Under the pieces are notes generated by a model, which was given only the letters and a program-made list of their open reading frames with translations, was not told the origin of the DNA and did not search any database. A DNA stretch of 64,000 bases from assembly GCA_902578525.1 (NCBI GenBank), contig CACHDJ010000001.1, positions 1-64,000 of the forward strand, given 5' to 3'. Positions within the stretch are counted from its first letter, which is position 1. Each line of letters opens with the position of its first letter. Below are positions 42,838 through 52,366 of this stretch, one piece after another. The position numbers were made by a program, and so were the translations under genes. The DNA comes from an uncultured Pelagibacteraceae bacterium (GTDB lineage: Bacteria > Pseudomonadota > Alphaproteobacteria > Pelagibacterales > Pelagibacteraceae).

Positions 42838-43761
42838 ATGAAACTGAAAAATATAAAAGGTGATGCATCTTTTAGATCTTTTTTTAGAAATAAAAAAAAA
42901 AGATTTTCAACAATAATTGTGCATGCTAAGAAAGATAAAAAATCAAATTTACTTATTTATGATGCTATAAATAAGATTTTAATAAAAAATGATATCTTAG
43001 CTCCTAAATTGATTAAAGAAAACTATTCACAAAATTTCATAGAGATACAAGATTTTGGTAATCAAACCATTTTTCAAATTTTAAAAAAAGGTAATAAAAA
43101 TAAATTATCTATTTTTAAAAAGATCATAAATTTACTAAATAAGATTCAATTAATCAAAAATAAAAATATAATAAATTTTAAAAAACAAAATTATAAAATT
43201 CCAAAATATACTTCTAGAATATTATTTAAAGAGGCAAAACTTTTTTCAGAATGGTATGCTCCTCAAAAACTACCTGGAAATAAAAAATTTAAATTTTCAC
43301 GAGAATATGGGAAAGAAATAAAAGTTTTAATAAAAAAGATTTCTATGAAAAATAATACTTTTGTCCATCGAGATTTTCATGTTTCTAACCTTATGATGAT
43401 AAAAAATAAAATTGGTGTAATAGATTCACAAGACGCATTAATTGGAAATAAGGCTTATGATTTAGTTTCTTTAATTGACGATGTACGATTTAAAACCTCT
43501 AATGATTTTAAGGAAAAAATATTTAATTTTTATTTAAAATCTCAAAAAAAATTGGACATCAAAAAGTTTAGGAATGATTTTGAAATTATATCAATTTTAA
43601 GAAATTTGAAAATAATTGGAATATTTACTCGTTTAGCAATAAGAGATAATAAAAAAAAATATTTAAAATTAATACCTTATACGTGGAGTTTAATTAGACT
43701 AAGATTAAAAAATAGAAATATTTTTAGAAATTTAAATAACTTGTTAGATAAAAACTTTTGA
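42838..43761 (+). CDS. amgK: N-acetylmuramate/N-acetylglucosamine kinase AmgK
   Basis: Aminoglycoside-phosphotransferase-fold sugar kinase of the anomeric peptidoglycan-recycling route, making MurNAc-1-phosphate for MurU. It has GDASFRSFFR at the N-terminus, the catalytic HRDFHVSNLMM near residue 178 and the metal-binding IDSQDALIGNKAYDLVSLI near 200. The length of 307 residues is somewhat short. Placement between tsaE and murU is the usual alphaproteobacterial order and supports the specific function. Unusually rich in lysine, like its neighbours. Confidence 0.87.
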   Translation: MKLKNIKGDASFRSFFRNKKKRFSTIIVHAKKDKKSNLLIYDAINKILIKNDILAPKLIKENYSQNFIEIQDFGNQTIFQILKKGNKNKLSIFKKIINLLNKIQLIKNKNIINFKKQNYKIPKYTSRILFKEAKLFSEWYAPQKLPGNKKFKFSREYGKEIKVLIKKISMKNNTFVHRDFHVSNLMMIKNKIGVIDSQDALIGNKAYDLVSLIDDVRFKTSNDFKEKIFNFYLKSQKKLDIKKFRNDFEIISILRNLKIIGIFTRLAIRDNKKKYLKLIPYTWSLIRLRLKNRNIFRNLNNLLDKNF

Positions 43762-43779
43762 AAATAATTACTTTATAAA

Positions 43780-44466
43780 ATGAAAATCAATACAGCATTA
43801 ATTCTTTGCGCAGGATTTGGAAAAAGATTAAATCCTATTACACTAAATAAACCAAAACCTCTTTTGAAAGTAAATGATTCAACTTTACTTGATAATTGTA
43901 TCAAAATTATAATAAATCTTAATATTAAAAAAATTTTTATTAATACTTTTTATTTAAAAGAAAAATTTTATGAATTTTTTAAAAAACATAATTATAAAAT
44001 TGATATAGAGATCATAGAAGATGGAAGGACTATTCTCGATACTGGCGGTGGTATTCTAAATATGATTAATAATAGTAAAGAGGAAGATTTCTTAGTATTT
44101 AATCCAGATACTATTTGGAACACAAAATATATTGATGAAATTAATTTGATGATTGATCTATACTTTTCAAAAAAAATTAAAAATCTTATTCTATTAGTAA
44201 ATAAAGACCTAAGTTTTGATAAAAATATGTTAGGAGACTTTGGTTTACAAAATTTCTTGATAAATCAAAAAAATAAAAATTATATTTATACTGGATGTCA
44301 GATATTAAATAAATCAATCTTCAAAAATCAGAAATTATCAAATTTTTCGATTTTAAATATTTGGTATGATTTGATAAAAAATAATCAATTATATGGTTTT
44401 GAAAGTAAGCTAAAATTTTATCATGTAACTGACTTAAGTATTTTCAAAAAACTACAAGATCTTTAG
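43780..44466 (+). CDS. murU: N-acetylmuramate-1-phosphate uridylyltransferase MurU
   Basis: Sugar-nucleotide transferase that makes UDP-MurNAc from MurNAc-1-phosphate, bypassing de novo UDP-MurNAc synthesis. Nucleotide-binding motif LCAGFGKRLNPITLNKPKPLLKV near residues 9-30, the EDGRTILDTGGGILN block near 80-95, and FNPDTIW near 108. The length of 228 residues fits MurU rather than GlmU. It follows amgK after 18 bases; the addB-addA helicase-nuclease genes that usually come next are absent. Its 3' end overlaps gpmA by 23 bases. Confidence 0.87.
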   Translation: MKINTALILCAGFGKRLNPITLNKPKPLLKVNDSTLLDNCIKIIINLNIKKIFINTFYLKEKFYEFFKKHNYKIDIEIIEDGRTILDTGGGILNMINNSKEEDFLVFNPDTIWNTKYIDEINLMIDLYFSKKIKNLILLVNKDLSFDKNMLGDFGLQNFLINQKNKNYIYTGCQILNKSIFKNQKLSNFSILNIWYDLIKNNQLYGFESKLKFYHVTDLSIFKKLQDL

Positions 44467-45157
44467 CTCTATTTTTATCTAAATATTTACAATCTTTAAT
44501 TGTTTGATCTTTATTGATTTCTATTAATAAAGGATTTCCTGTAGGTATTTCTAAATTAGAAATTTGTATTTCGTCAATCTTAAGTAAATATTTACATAAA
44601 GCTCTTATGGAATTTCCATGGGCTGATATTAATACATTTCCATTATTTAGATTATTTTTAATTTCAGAGTCATAATAATTTATAACTCTTACATAAGTAT
44701 CTTTTAGAGACTCAGTATCTGGAATTTGATCAGTTGAAAGATTTTTATATATATCAATATTAGATGGGTGGAATGGGCTTTTTTTTTCTAAAGGTTCTGG
44801 TTTTAGATCCCATGATCTTCTAAATTCAAACACCTTTTCTTTGCCTAATTTTTTACTCATTTCAATTTTATTTAGACCTGTGAGTGCTCCATAATGCCTT
44901 TCATTTAGTTGCCATGCTCTAGTAAAATCTTTTTTATCGTTTAATAATTCTTGAATTAACTTAAGAGTGTTATTTGCTCTAAGTTGTAGTGATGAATAAT
45001 AATATTCAATTTTTATACCTAGATCTTTTATTAATTTTCCTGCTTTTTTAGCCTCTAACTTGCCATTATCTGTTAAATCAACATCTACCCAACCCGTAAA
45101 TCTTTTCTCTAAATTCCAAGTACTTTGACCATGTCTAATTAAAATTAAATAACTCAT
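44444..45157 (-). CDS. gpmA: 2,3-bisphosphoglycerate-dependent phosphoglycerate mutase
   Basis: Glycolysis/gluconeogenesis enzyme interconverting 3- and 2-phosphoglycerate. The catalytic His9 is in LILIRHGQSTWN, followed by RFTGWVDVDLTDNG, the LNERHYGALTGLNK loop near residue 85 and the second catalytic His in LISAHGNSIRAL near 180. The length of 237 residues is normal. It converges on murU with a 23-base overlap, the longest 3' overlap in the window. Confidence 0.96.
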   Translation of the reverse strand: MSYLILIRHGQSTWNLEKRFTGWVDVDLTDNGKLEAKKAGKLIKDLGIKIEYYYSSLQLRANNTLKLIQELLNDKKDFTRAWQLNERHYGALTGLNKIEMSKKLGKEKVFEFRRSWDLKPEPLEKKSPFHPSNIDIYKNLSTDQIPDTESLKDTYVRVINYYDSEIKNNLNNGNVLISAHGNSIRALCKYLLKIDEIQISNLEIPTGNPLLIEINKDQTIKDCKYLDKNRAKDLVVF

Positions 45158-45201
45158 TTTTATTATAAATAATTTAATATAAAGAAATTTTTATAAGTTA
45201 A

Positions 45202-45591
45202 ATGAAAAAAATATATTTATTAACAAAAATTATCTTCCATATATCTAATATAGGATTGATTATATTATATCTTTATCCTGGGAGTATTCTTGGATGGTTA
45301 ATTTATGGAGATTTTCAAAAACAACCTCAGATAACCTCAGATTTTGTAGTATCCTCGAGTCATGCTTATGCTTTTATGTTTTTATCATTATTGGGAATGA
45401 TATCTTATATTAATAATAGGATTATGATTTTATTTTTATATTTATTTTTAATTTCAATATTTCTAGAATTGAGTCACTTTATAATTCCAGAAAGAAATTT
45501 TGAATATTCAGATTTGTTTGGAAATTTAACAGGAGTTTTTTTAATATTTATTTTATTTAATTTATATCGTTTTTTAAAAGACAACAAATGA
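45202..45591 (+). CDS. VanZ-like small membrane protein
   Basis: 129-residue integral membrane protein with four likely helices (about residues 7-27, 53-70, 73-92 and 106-124). The segment FLELSHFIIPERNFEYSDLFGNLTGV, with conserved charged residues before the last helix, resembles the VanZ-like family, whose role is unclear. It diverges from gpmA across 44 bases and overlaps the next gene, a lipoprotein with a lytic-transglycosylase-like fold, by 4 bases, which hints at an envelope role. Confidence 0.7.
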   Translation: MKKIYLLTKIIFHISNIGLIILYLYPGSILGWLIYGDFQKQPQITSDFVVSSSHAYAFMFLSLLGMISYINNRIMILFLYLFLISIFLELSHFIIPERNFEYSDLFGNLTGVFLIFILFNLYRFLKDNK

Positions 45592-46190
45592 GTCATAATT
45601 ATTTAAAAAAGATACTAATCCTTTTATTATTTTATATTTCAGCCTGTTCATCTATCCCACAAAACACTTCAAATAGTTGTAAGATTTTTGACAAAAAGTA
45701 TCTTTGGTATAAACATACTAAAAAAGTAGAGCAGAGGTGGGGTACTCCAATTTATATTCAACTTGCGATTATAAAGGCAGAGTCTAATTTTGATTGGCTT
45801 GCTAAACCACCAAGACAAAAATTGTTTAAAGTAATTCCATTTAAACGTCTTTCTAGTTCATTTGGATATTCACAAGCTGTAAAAGGAACTTGGGAGCAAT
45901 ACAAAAAAGAAACAGGAAATAAATTTTCCACAAGAGCTAGATTTAAAGATAGTGTAGATTTTATTGGTTGGTATACTAACAAAACTGAGTCTATTTTGAA
46001 AATTTCGAAAAACGATGCTTTCAAACAATATCTTGCTTATCATGAGGGTTGGGGAAACTATAAATATTATAAAAAAAACAAAAAAGTAATTAAATTGGCA
46101 AAAAAAGTAGAAAGACAATCTAATATTTATAAAAAACAATTATCTAATTGTCAGAATTCTCTTAATAAAAAAAAATATATTATTTTTTAG
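45588..46190 (+). CDS. Lipoprotein with lytic-transglycosylase (SLT-like) domain
   Basis: 200-residue protein with a lipoprotein signal: a hydrophobic N-terminus ending FYISACSS, giving a modified Cys near residue 20. The mature part contains IQLAIIKAESNFDW near residue 60 (a Glu in the position of the SLT catalytic acid), then SSFGYSQAVKGTWEQY and YLAYHEGWGNYKY, the spacing of lysozyme-like transglycosylases. It probably trims peptidoglycan at the outer membrane. Overlaps the VanZ-like gene by 4 bases and the RND permease gene by 11 bases at its 3' end. Confidence 0.78.
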   Translation: MSHNYLKKILILLLFYISACSSIPQNTSNSCKIFDKKYLWYKHTKKVEQRWGTPIYIQLAIIKAESNFDWLAKPPRQKLFKVIPFKRLSSSFGYSQAVKGTWEQYKKETGNKFSTRARFKDSVDFIGWYTNKTESILKISKNDAFKQYLAYHEGWGNYKYYKKNKKVIKLAKKVERQSNIYKKQLSNCQNSLNKKKYIIF

Positions 46191-49100
46191 ATAATTCTTT
46201 TTTAAGTTCTAAATCTACGGCATCAATTCTTTTAGTATTTTTTGCAAATGCTAAATACATTGATGGAGTAACATATAGAGTAAAAAAAGTAGAAATAATC
46301 ATTCCACCTAGGATTGTTGAGCCTACTGCTAATCTTGAACCTTCACCAGCTCCAGGACCGATATTTCCTATGACAAGAGGCATCATTGCGATCATTGTAC
46401 TAAGTGATGTCATAATGATAGGCCTAAATCTTACTGCACAAGCTTCTTTAATGGCAGACTCAATGTTTTTACCTGTAGTTCTAATTTGATTTGCATAATC
46501 TACAATTAAAATACTATTTTTTGTTGAGATACCTATGAGAATGATTAAAGCAATTTGAGAAAAAATATTTATTGAGCTATTCAGAAACAAAATAAATACA
46601 AGTCCCCCAAAAATAGCTAAAGGTACAGTTAGGACAATTATAAAAGGGTGGACAAAAGAGTTAAATGTTGCAGCCATTACTAAATATGCAGTTAATAAAG
46701 CCAAAGAAAAGATTATAAGCAGCTCATTACTAGTCTCTTTTATTTCTTCTGATTTGCCTTTCCAAGTAATTTGATTTTTAGGTGCAGAATCAGCCATTAC
46801 TTTTTCAAAGAATTTAATTGCTTCTGTTAATGTATAATCTTCGTTAATATTTGCTGATATTGTAACAGCTCTTTGTCTATTATACCTTGCTAATTGTTTC
46901 GCTGAGCCTTCTTCTTTAAAATTAACAAGATTCGCTAAAGAAATTAATTTTTGATTGGTTTCTGAACGTACAAATATTTTCGAAATACCATCTTTATTTC
47001 TTCTGTCAGATAAATATTGTTGAACAATAATAGGGTACTCTTTACCTAGTTTATTAAATGTTGTAATTCTTTTACCACCATAAAGTGTTTCAAGCGTTTC
47101 TCCTATCGTTTTTGTTGAGACACCTAAATCTTTAGCTTTATTCTTATTAATTATTAATTTTACTTCTGGTTTATTTCTATTGTAATCAGACTCAATTCTA
47201 GAAAGGCTTTTATTTTTTCTAAGCTCTCTTATTATTTTTTTTTGAATTTCTTCAAGTTCCTCATAAGTACTTCCGTAAATTACCATTTGTACTGGTTTGT
47301 TATAATTAGAGACTCTAATTGATTGAGGAGATATTGGAAAAGCTAACGCTTGAGGTAAAGTGACGATTTTTCCAATAGCTTCTCTTAAAACTATTTGTTG
47401 TCCCTTTTTTCTATTTTTCCAGTCATCTAGTAAAGCAATAATTATAAAACTGTTATATGAATTAGCAGAACTACCAAAACCTGGCACTCTCATTATAAAT
47501 CTAGAATAAGGACTATCCTCAGCCTGCAAAAGCGGAAGCAATCTTGCCTCAACTCTTAATGCTTGCTCTTGAGTATACTCGAAAGAACTACCTTCATCTG
47601 TCGCACCAATTATTAGATATGCACCACGGTCTTCCATAGGCAAGAGTTCTTTTTTTGAAAAATTAAATAATAATATTGATGCAATAATTATAAAAATAAT
47701 AAAAATACTGACAGTTTTAGTTTTGTTTACAATAACATCTAAAGTTTCTTTATAAAAATTAGCAAAGCTTAAAAAGATTTTCTCAAATTTTTGAATGTAA
47801 CTTTTTTTTGATGTTTTTTTGTGTAAAAATTTACTTGCTAGCATGGGAGATAAAGTTAATGCAACAAAAGAAGATACAACTATTGAAAAAGATAATGCTA
47901 TAGCTGTTTCTTTAAATAATGTTCCTGTTATTCCTTCAATGAAAATTAAAGGTAAAAACACTGCTACTAAAATTAAGGTTGTTGCTATAATCGCAAAAGA
48001 AATTTGTTTAGAACCTTTGTACGCAGCAACTAATGGTGCTTCTCCATTTTCAATTCTTCTGTATATAGCATCAGTCATGATAACTGAATCATCTGTAATT
48101 ATCCCAATAGCTAAAATAAAACTTAAGAGAACAAAAATATTTATTGATAGACCAAAAATATAAAGACCTAAAAATGATGCTATTAAACTTACTGGAAGAG
48201 CAATAGCAGGAACAATAACTGCTTTAAGATTTCCTAGGAATAAATAAATTATCATCACAACTAAAATAAATGCAATTAAAAGAGTTTTATATACCTCCTC
48301 AATTGCAGCCTCTACATAGTTCGCTCTATTGAAAGATACTCTTAAATCTAATTCGTCAGGTAAAGACTTTTTTACTTCTACTATTTTTTTTTTAACATCT
48401 TTTGAAAGCTCGACTGTAGATGCACCACTTCTTGCATAAATTCCTATTCCAACAGTTTTTAAATTTATTTGATCTTTAGTTTGAGCTTTAAAAAGAGTTT
48501 TTTCTGAAACAGGGCCAAACTCTATATTGGCAACATCTGATAATAAAATAACTTTATTATCTGTTTTTTTTATTGGTAATTGTTTGATTGAATTAATGTC
48601 ATCATATGATTTATCCAAGTTTAGTGTTAGATCAATATTGTCTGCTTCAAGAGTGCCTGCTGGAAGACTTATATTTTCTCCACGTAAAGCAAATTCAATT
48701 TCTTGAATTGTTAAATTATTTGCTGCTAATCTAATTGGATCAATCCAAACTCTAATACTTAGTTCTCTTAATCCACCTACTCTTATTCTACCAACATTTT
48801 TAATACTTGAAAATTGATCAACTAAGTATCTCTCAGCATAATCTCCTAACTCAAGATCGTCCCATGTAGATGAAGATAATGACAACCACATAGTCGTTGT
48901 AAAACCTGCTGCTCTTTTGAGTATTTGTGGAGGATCAGATTCGGAGGGTAAATTATCTACAACTCTAGCAACTCTCTCTCTGATATCATTAGCTGCATTA
49001 TCTAAATCTATGCTGGTATCAAATTCAATATTAATTGTGCTTCTTCCATTTTCAGACTTTGAGTCAATGTTTTTGATACCTTCAGCTCCTCCAATAACAT

Positions 49101-49308
49101 CTTCTACAACTTGAGTAACTTCTTGATCTACAATAGATGCAGCAGCAGATTTATAATCTACTTGAATTTGCACTACAGGTGGCTGTATTCCATTTGGTAG
49201 TTCTCTTACTGGTAATTTCCAAAAAACAAATAATCCAAAAATAATTAAAATTAGCGACATTACCCAAGATACAGTCGGCCTTTTAATGCTTAATTCTGTA
49301 ATAAACAT
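46180..49308 (-). CDS. RND efflux transporter permease (HAE1/AcrB-like)
   Basis: Proton-driven inner-membrane efflux pump of 1042 residues, twelve helices and two large periplasmic loops. The N-terminus FITELSIKRPTVSWVMSL and PPVVQIQVDYKSAAASIVDQEV are typical. The proton-relay aspartates lie in GIITDDSVIMTDAIYRRIE near residue 400, and the partner lysine in LIGISTKNSILIVDYANQIR near 935. The adaptor gene ends immediately upstream. No outer-membrane channel gene is present here, so it must use one from elsewhere. Substrate unknown. Confidence 0.93.
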   Translation of the reverse strand: MFITELSIKRPTVSWVMSLILIIFGLFVFWKLPVRELPNGIQPPVVQIQVDYKSAAASIVDQEVTQVVEDVIGGAEGIKNIDSKSENGRSTINIEFDTSIDLDNAANDIRERVARVVDNLPSESDPPQILKRAAGFTTTMWLSLSSSTWDDLELGDYAERYLVDQFSSIKNVGRIRVGGLRELSIRVWIDPIRLAANNLTIQEIEFALRGENISLPAGTLEADNIDLTLNLDKSYDDINSIKQLPIKKTDNKVILLSDVANIEFGPVSEKTLFKAQTKDQINLKTVGIGIYARSGASTVELSKDVKKKIVEVKKSLPDELDLRVSFNRANYVEAAIEEVYKTLLIAFILVVMIIYLFLGNLKAVIVPAIALPVSLIASFLGLYIFGLSINIFVLLSFILAIGIITDDSVIMTDAIYRRIENGEAPLVAAYKGSKQISFAIIATTLILVAVFLPLIFIEGITGTLFKETAIALSFSIVVSSFVALTLSPMLASKFLHKKTSKKSYIQKFEKIFLSFANFYKETLDVIVNKTKTVSIFIIFIIIASILLFNFSKKELLPMEDRGAYLIIGATDEGSSFEYTQEQALRVEARLLPLLQAEDSPYSRFIMRVPGFGSSANSYNSFIIIALLDDWKNRKKGQQIVLREAIGKIVTLPQALAFPISPQSIRVSNYNKPVQMVIYGSTYEELEEIQKKIIRELRKNKSLSRIESDYNRNKPEVKLIINKNKAKDLGVSTKTIGETLETLYGGKRITTFNKLGKEYPIIVQQYLSDRRNKDGISKIFVRSETNQKLISLANLVNFKEEGSAKQLARYNRQRAVTISANINEDYTLTEAIKFFEKVMADSAPKNQITWKGKSEEIKETSNELLIIFSLALLTAYLVMAATFNSFVHPFIIVLTVPLAIFGGLVFILFLNSSINIFSQIALIILIGISTKNSILIVDYANQIRTTGKNIESAIKEACAVRFRPIIMTSLSTMIAMMPLVIGNIGPGAGEGSRLAVGSTILGGMIISTFFTLYVTPSMYLAFAKNTKRIDAVDLELKKELSKK

Positions 49309-50178
49309 TTATTTTTTAATAGGTTTTATTTTTCCTCGAGGTCTTACTTTTTTTAAACCTTCAGCTACAATGATATCTCCTAGACTAATTCCAGAGATTA
49401 TTTCTATATTTTCATCCCCTCTAAGGCCTGTTTTTACCTCAGTTTTATTAGCAATATTTTTATCATTAATTCTATAAACATACGATTTGTCACCTTCAAT
49501 CATTATACTCGTATCAGGAACGCTTAAAGAGTTCCTTAATTCGAATTTAACTTTTACCTCTAATAAGGATCCTGAAATTAATTCTAAATTTTTGTTTTCT
49601 ATTTTTATTCTAGACAATAGGCTTCTTGTATCCGCATTAATTCTGCTTGAAACAAAGTCTACCTCACCTTCAAAAATTTTTTCTTTATAACTTGATACTT
49701 TAACTTCAACAGGCAATCCCTTTTTTATAGATGCTGAGTAATTTTCAGGAATTTTTATATCTGAATATATTGTTGAATTATCATCTAGAGAAATAATGAA
49801 TATATTATTTGATACAAGTATGTCCTCAGTAAGTCCTGTGTATCCAAGCATTCCACTAAAAGGAGCCAATATATTTCCGCTTTTTAAATTTATTAAAACT
49901 TCTCCTTTTTTAACAAAATTTTTTAACTCCATATCTTCATAAAGGTCATCTTTTTTTATCTTAAAAGTTTTTGATTTTTTAGAAATCGCTGTACCAAAGG
50001 TTTCTATTTTTTCAGAAAATTCTTTATTTACTACCTCCGTAACTATTATCCCTGGAGGGGGTGTCTTGCTAAATTTTTTCTTAAAATGATTTCCAATCAT
50101 CGTTCTTCCTATAACTACAAAAGCTATGATTAGGAAAAATACCAATATTATAGAAACAGTTTTTGTAGATCTTTTCAT
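49309..50178 (-). CDS. RND efflux periplasmic adaptor (membrane fusion protein)
   Basis: Bridges the RND pump and an outer-membrane channel. A single N-terminal membrane helix (residues ~8-26), then paired barrel/lipoyl-like segments (LKNFVKKGEVLINLKSGNILAPFSGMLGYTG), then beta-barrel and membrane-proximal domains ending IISGISLGDIIVAEGLKKVRPRG. At 289 residues it is short because the helical hairpin between the lipoyl halves is nearly absent. Its stop directly precedes the permease ATG. Confidence 0.88.
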   Translation of the reverse strand: MKRSTKTVSIILVFFLIIAFVVIGRTMIGNHFKKKFSKTPPPGIIVTEVVNKEFSEKIETFGTAISKKSKTFKIKKDDLYEDMELKNFVKKGEVLINLKSGNILAPFSGMLGYTGLTEDILVSNNIFIISLDDNSTIYSDIKIPENYSASIKKGLPVEVKVSSYKEKIFEGEVDFVSSRINADTRSLLSRIKIENKNLELISGSLLEVKVKFELRNSLSVPDTSIMIEGDKSYVYRINDKNIANKTEVKTGLRGDENIEIISGISLGDIIVAEGLKKVRPRGKIKPIKK

Positions 50179-50185
50179 ATTAAGT

Positions 50186-51001
50186 TTAAATTATGCCGTA
50201 TTCAGCCCATGAGCCATCATAAATACAAGGCTGATATTTATCATTTATTAGAGAATAAGCTAGTGCCAAAACACACGCAGTCACTCCAGAACCACATGAA
50301 AAAACTATATTTTTTTCACTTAAATTTTCTAAACAAGTTTTAAAAATATTTTTAAGATTTTCTTTGCTTTTAAATGTTTTATCTTCATTCAAACATTCAC
50401 TAAAAGGTATACAAAAAGAATTTTCAATACTTCCACTTCTTAAACCTTTTCTAGGCTCTTTAATTTTTCCTTCAAATCTATCTTTGCTTCTGGCATCAAT
50501 GACCTTAAATTTTTTATCATAAATATTTTTATCAATAAATTTTTTATTTTTAACAAGCTCTTTTTTTTCAAAACATTTATAATTAGAAATTTTAACATTT
50601 GTAGGATCGCTTGTAACTTCTCTTTTTTCTTCGATCCATTTTTTTAGTCCACCATTTAGTACATGCACTAGTTTGGGACTATGTCCAAAATAAATGAAAT
50701 TAAACCAACATCGACAAGAGCTAATTACATCTGAATCATCATAAATAATTATTTCATCATCTTTTTTAATTCCCATTTTAGATACTATTTTTTCCCAATT
50801 ATTTATTTCAACTAACATATGTGGTAGGTCAGTATCCTTTTTAGAATTAGTATCTAAGTCAAAAAAAATTGCATTTTTAATATGTTGATTTTTATATTCC
50901 TCAAAACCATCTCTTTTAGTTTGAGGCATATGCCAAGAACAATCAATAACTTTTACATTATTAATATTTTTTCCTAACCAATCTGTTTCAACCAATGACA
51001 T
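50186..51001 (-). CDS. sseA: 3-mercaptopyruvate sulfurtransferase
   Basis: Two-rhodanese-domain enzyme. The active-site loop near residue 236 reads FSCGSGVTACVLAL; CGSGVTA indicates mercaptopyruvate sulfurtransferase rather than thiosulfate sulfurtransferase. The N-terminal rhodanese domain is inactive, as usual, and the interdomain region has VIDARSKDRFEG. The length of 271 residues is normal. It is one base after msrA and 7 bases before the RND adaptor, on one minus-strand run. Confidence 0.9.
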   Translation of the reverse strand: MSLVETDWLGKNINNVKVIDCSWHMPQTKRDGFEEYKNQHIKNAIFFDLDTNSKKDTDLPHMLVEINNWEKIVSKMGIKKDDEIIIYDDSDVISSCRCWFNFIYFGHSPKLVHVLNGGLKKWIEEKREVTSDPTNVKISNYKCFEKKELVKNKKFIDKNIYDKKFKVIDARSKDRFEGKIKEPRKGLRSGSIENSFCIPFSECLNEDKTFKSKENLKNIFKTCLENLSEKNIVFSCGSGVTACVLALAYSLINDKYQPCIYDGSWAEYGII

Positions 51002-51002
51002 T

Positions 51003-51446
51003 TTATTTTTTTTCTAAATATTTTTGATGGTATTCTTCAGCTGGACAATAATTTTTTAAGAGAGATATTTTAGTTACCACTTTATCAGATAATCTATTAT
51101 CTACATCTTTTAAAATCTTTTCAGCTACTTCTTTTTGTCTGTCGTTAAGATAAAATATTTCACTTCTATACTGAGTCCCAAAATCTGGCCCTTGAGAATT
51201 TAAAGTGGTAGGGTCGTGTATTTGAAAGAAGATTTTTAAAATTTTTTCGTATGTTATAGTTTTTTCATCAAACTCAAGTTTAACAACTTCAGCATGATTT
51301 GTATTACCAGTGCAAACTTCTTTGTAAGTCGTAGTTGGAACATTACCTCCACAATATCCAACCTCAGTTTTAATAATACCCTCAATTTTACTAAATTTGA
51401 TTTCTGGTCCCCAAAAACATCCAAGCGCTAAAACTGCTATTTCCAT
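51003..51446 (-). CDS. msrA: Peptide-methionine (S)-S-oxide reductase MsrA
   Basis: Repairs oxidised methionine in proteins. The catalytic Cys10 is in the GCFWGPE motif at the N-terminus, followed by VGYCGGN, the YKEVCTGNTNHAEVVKLEFD block and QFHDP-like QIHDPTTLNSQGPDFGTQYRS. A C-terminal Cys in KNYCPAEEYHQKYL can act in recycling. At 147 residues it is a compact MsrA domain without an MsrB fusion. Its start codon lies only 5 bases from the start of the divergent EamA gene. Confidence 0.94.
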   Translation of the reverse strand: MEIAVLALGCFWGPEIKFSKIEGIIKTEVGYCGGNVPTTTYKEVCTGNTNHAEVVKLEFDEKTITYEKILKIFFQIHDPTTLNSQGPDFGTQYRSEIFYLNDRQKEVAEKILKDVDNRLSDKVVTKISLLKNYCPAEEYHQKYLEKK

Positions 51447-51451
51447 TGATT

Positions 51452-52366
51452 ATGAATAAAATTAATTTACAAATTATTCATATGCTAAGTAAAAATCAAT
51501 TAGGATTTTTGTACATGTTTATGTCAATTTGTGCATTTTCCTTAATGGATGTCATTGTAAAATGGTCTGTTGATTACCCTATAGGGCAGGTTTTATTCTT
51601 TAGAGGTTTTTTCGGGATAGTCTTTTATTTTTTTGTAATTCCAAGAGAAAGACTTCATAATTTTTATCAAACAAGTAGACCAGGATTGCATGCTTTAAGA
51701 TGTATATCTGGATTGATTGCTTTAGTTGCAATATTTATAGCCTTAAGAAAATTACCTTTAGCAACAGTCGTAAGTATTTCTTTTGCAGCTCCAATTTTTA
51801 CAACTATTTTTTCAATTTTTTTATTAAGTGAAAAAGTTGGTATTTACAGATGGTTAGCTGTTATCATAGGTTTTATTGGTATAATAATTATAACTGAGCC
51901 TGGGATAAGTGAATTGAATATTTATTATATTTTTCCAATAATTTTTTGTTTGGGACTTTCTTATGTAGCAATAACAATTAGACAGCTTTCAACTTCCGAA
52001 CCTGTTTGGTTAATTTCCTTTTATTTTTCTTTATCTATAACTTTATTAAGTTTTTTAACTATTCCCCAGGGTTGGATAATGCCAAGTTATGAACATTTTA
52101 TATTATTATCTTTCATAGGTATTTTTGGAGGAGTGGCAAATTTATGGTTAAGCCAGTCTTACAAATACTCAGAAGTTTCTCTAGTAACTCCCTTGAAATA
52201 TTTAGCTTTAGTATTTGCAATATTTTTTGGATATTTTATTTGGGAAGAAATCCCAACAATTAAAACATTAATTGGAGCTTGTTTAGTAATTATTTCAACA
52301 TTAATAATTTTTAGACGAGAAATTTATAAAAAAAATATCATTACTTCAAAAACAATAAATGACTAA
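51452..52366 (+). CDS. EamA/DMT-family permease
   Basis: Drug/metabolite-transporter superfamily membrane protein with about ten helices arranged as two EamA repeats (roughly residues 20-140 and 155-290). Signatures: FMSICAFSLMDVIVKW, RALRC-like HALRCISGLIALVAIFIALRKLPLATVVSISFAAPIF, and PLKYLALVFAIFFGYFIWEEIP. The substrate is not predictable. The start is uncertain: I use ATG 51452, though ATG 51482 is also reasonable and would leave a 35-base divergent gap with msrA; neither has a clear Shine-Dalgarno. It overlaps the glycosylase gene by 8 bases. Confidence 0.87.
   Translation: MNKINLQIIHMLSKNQLGFLYMFMSICAFSLMDVIVKWSVDYPIGQVLFFRGFFGIVFYFFVIPRERLHNFYQTSRPGLHALRCISGLIALVAIFIALRKLPLATVVSISFAAPIFTTIFSIFLLSEKVGIYRWLAVIIGFIGIIIITEPGISELNIYYIFPIIFCLGLSYVAITIRQLSTSEPVWLISFYFSLSITLLSFLTIPQGWIMPSYEHFILLSFIGIFGGVANLWLSQSYKYSEVSLVTPLKYLALVFAIFFGYFIWEEIPTIKTLIGACLVIISTLIIFRREIYKKNIITSKTIND

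Noticed and set aside
47819-48163. 114-codon open frame antisense to the RND permease
   Set aside because: Contained in a well-supported pump gene; composition is that expected from reading hydrophobic codons on the opposite strand.
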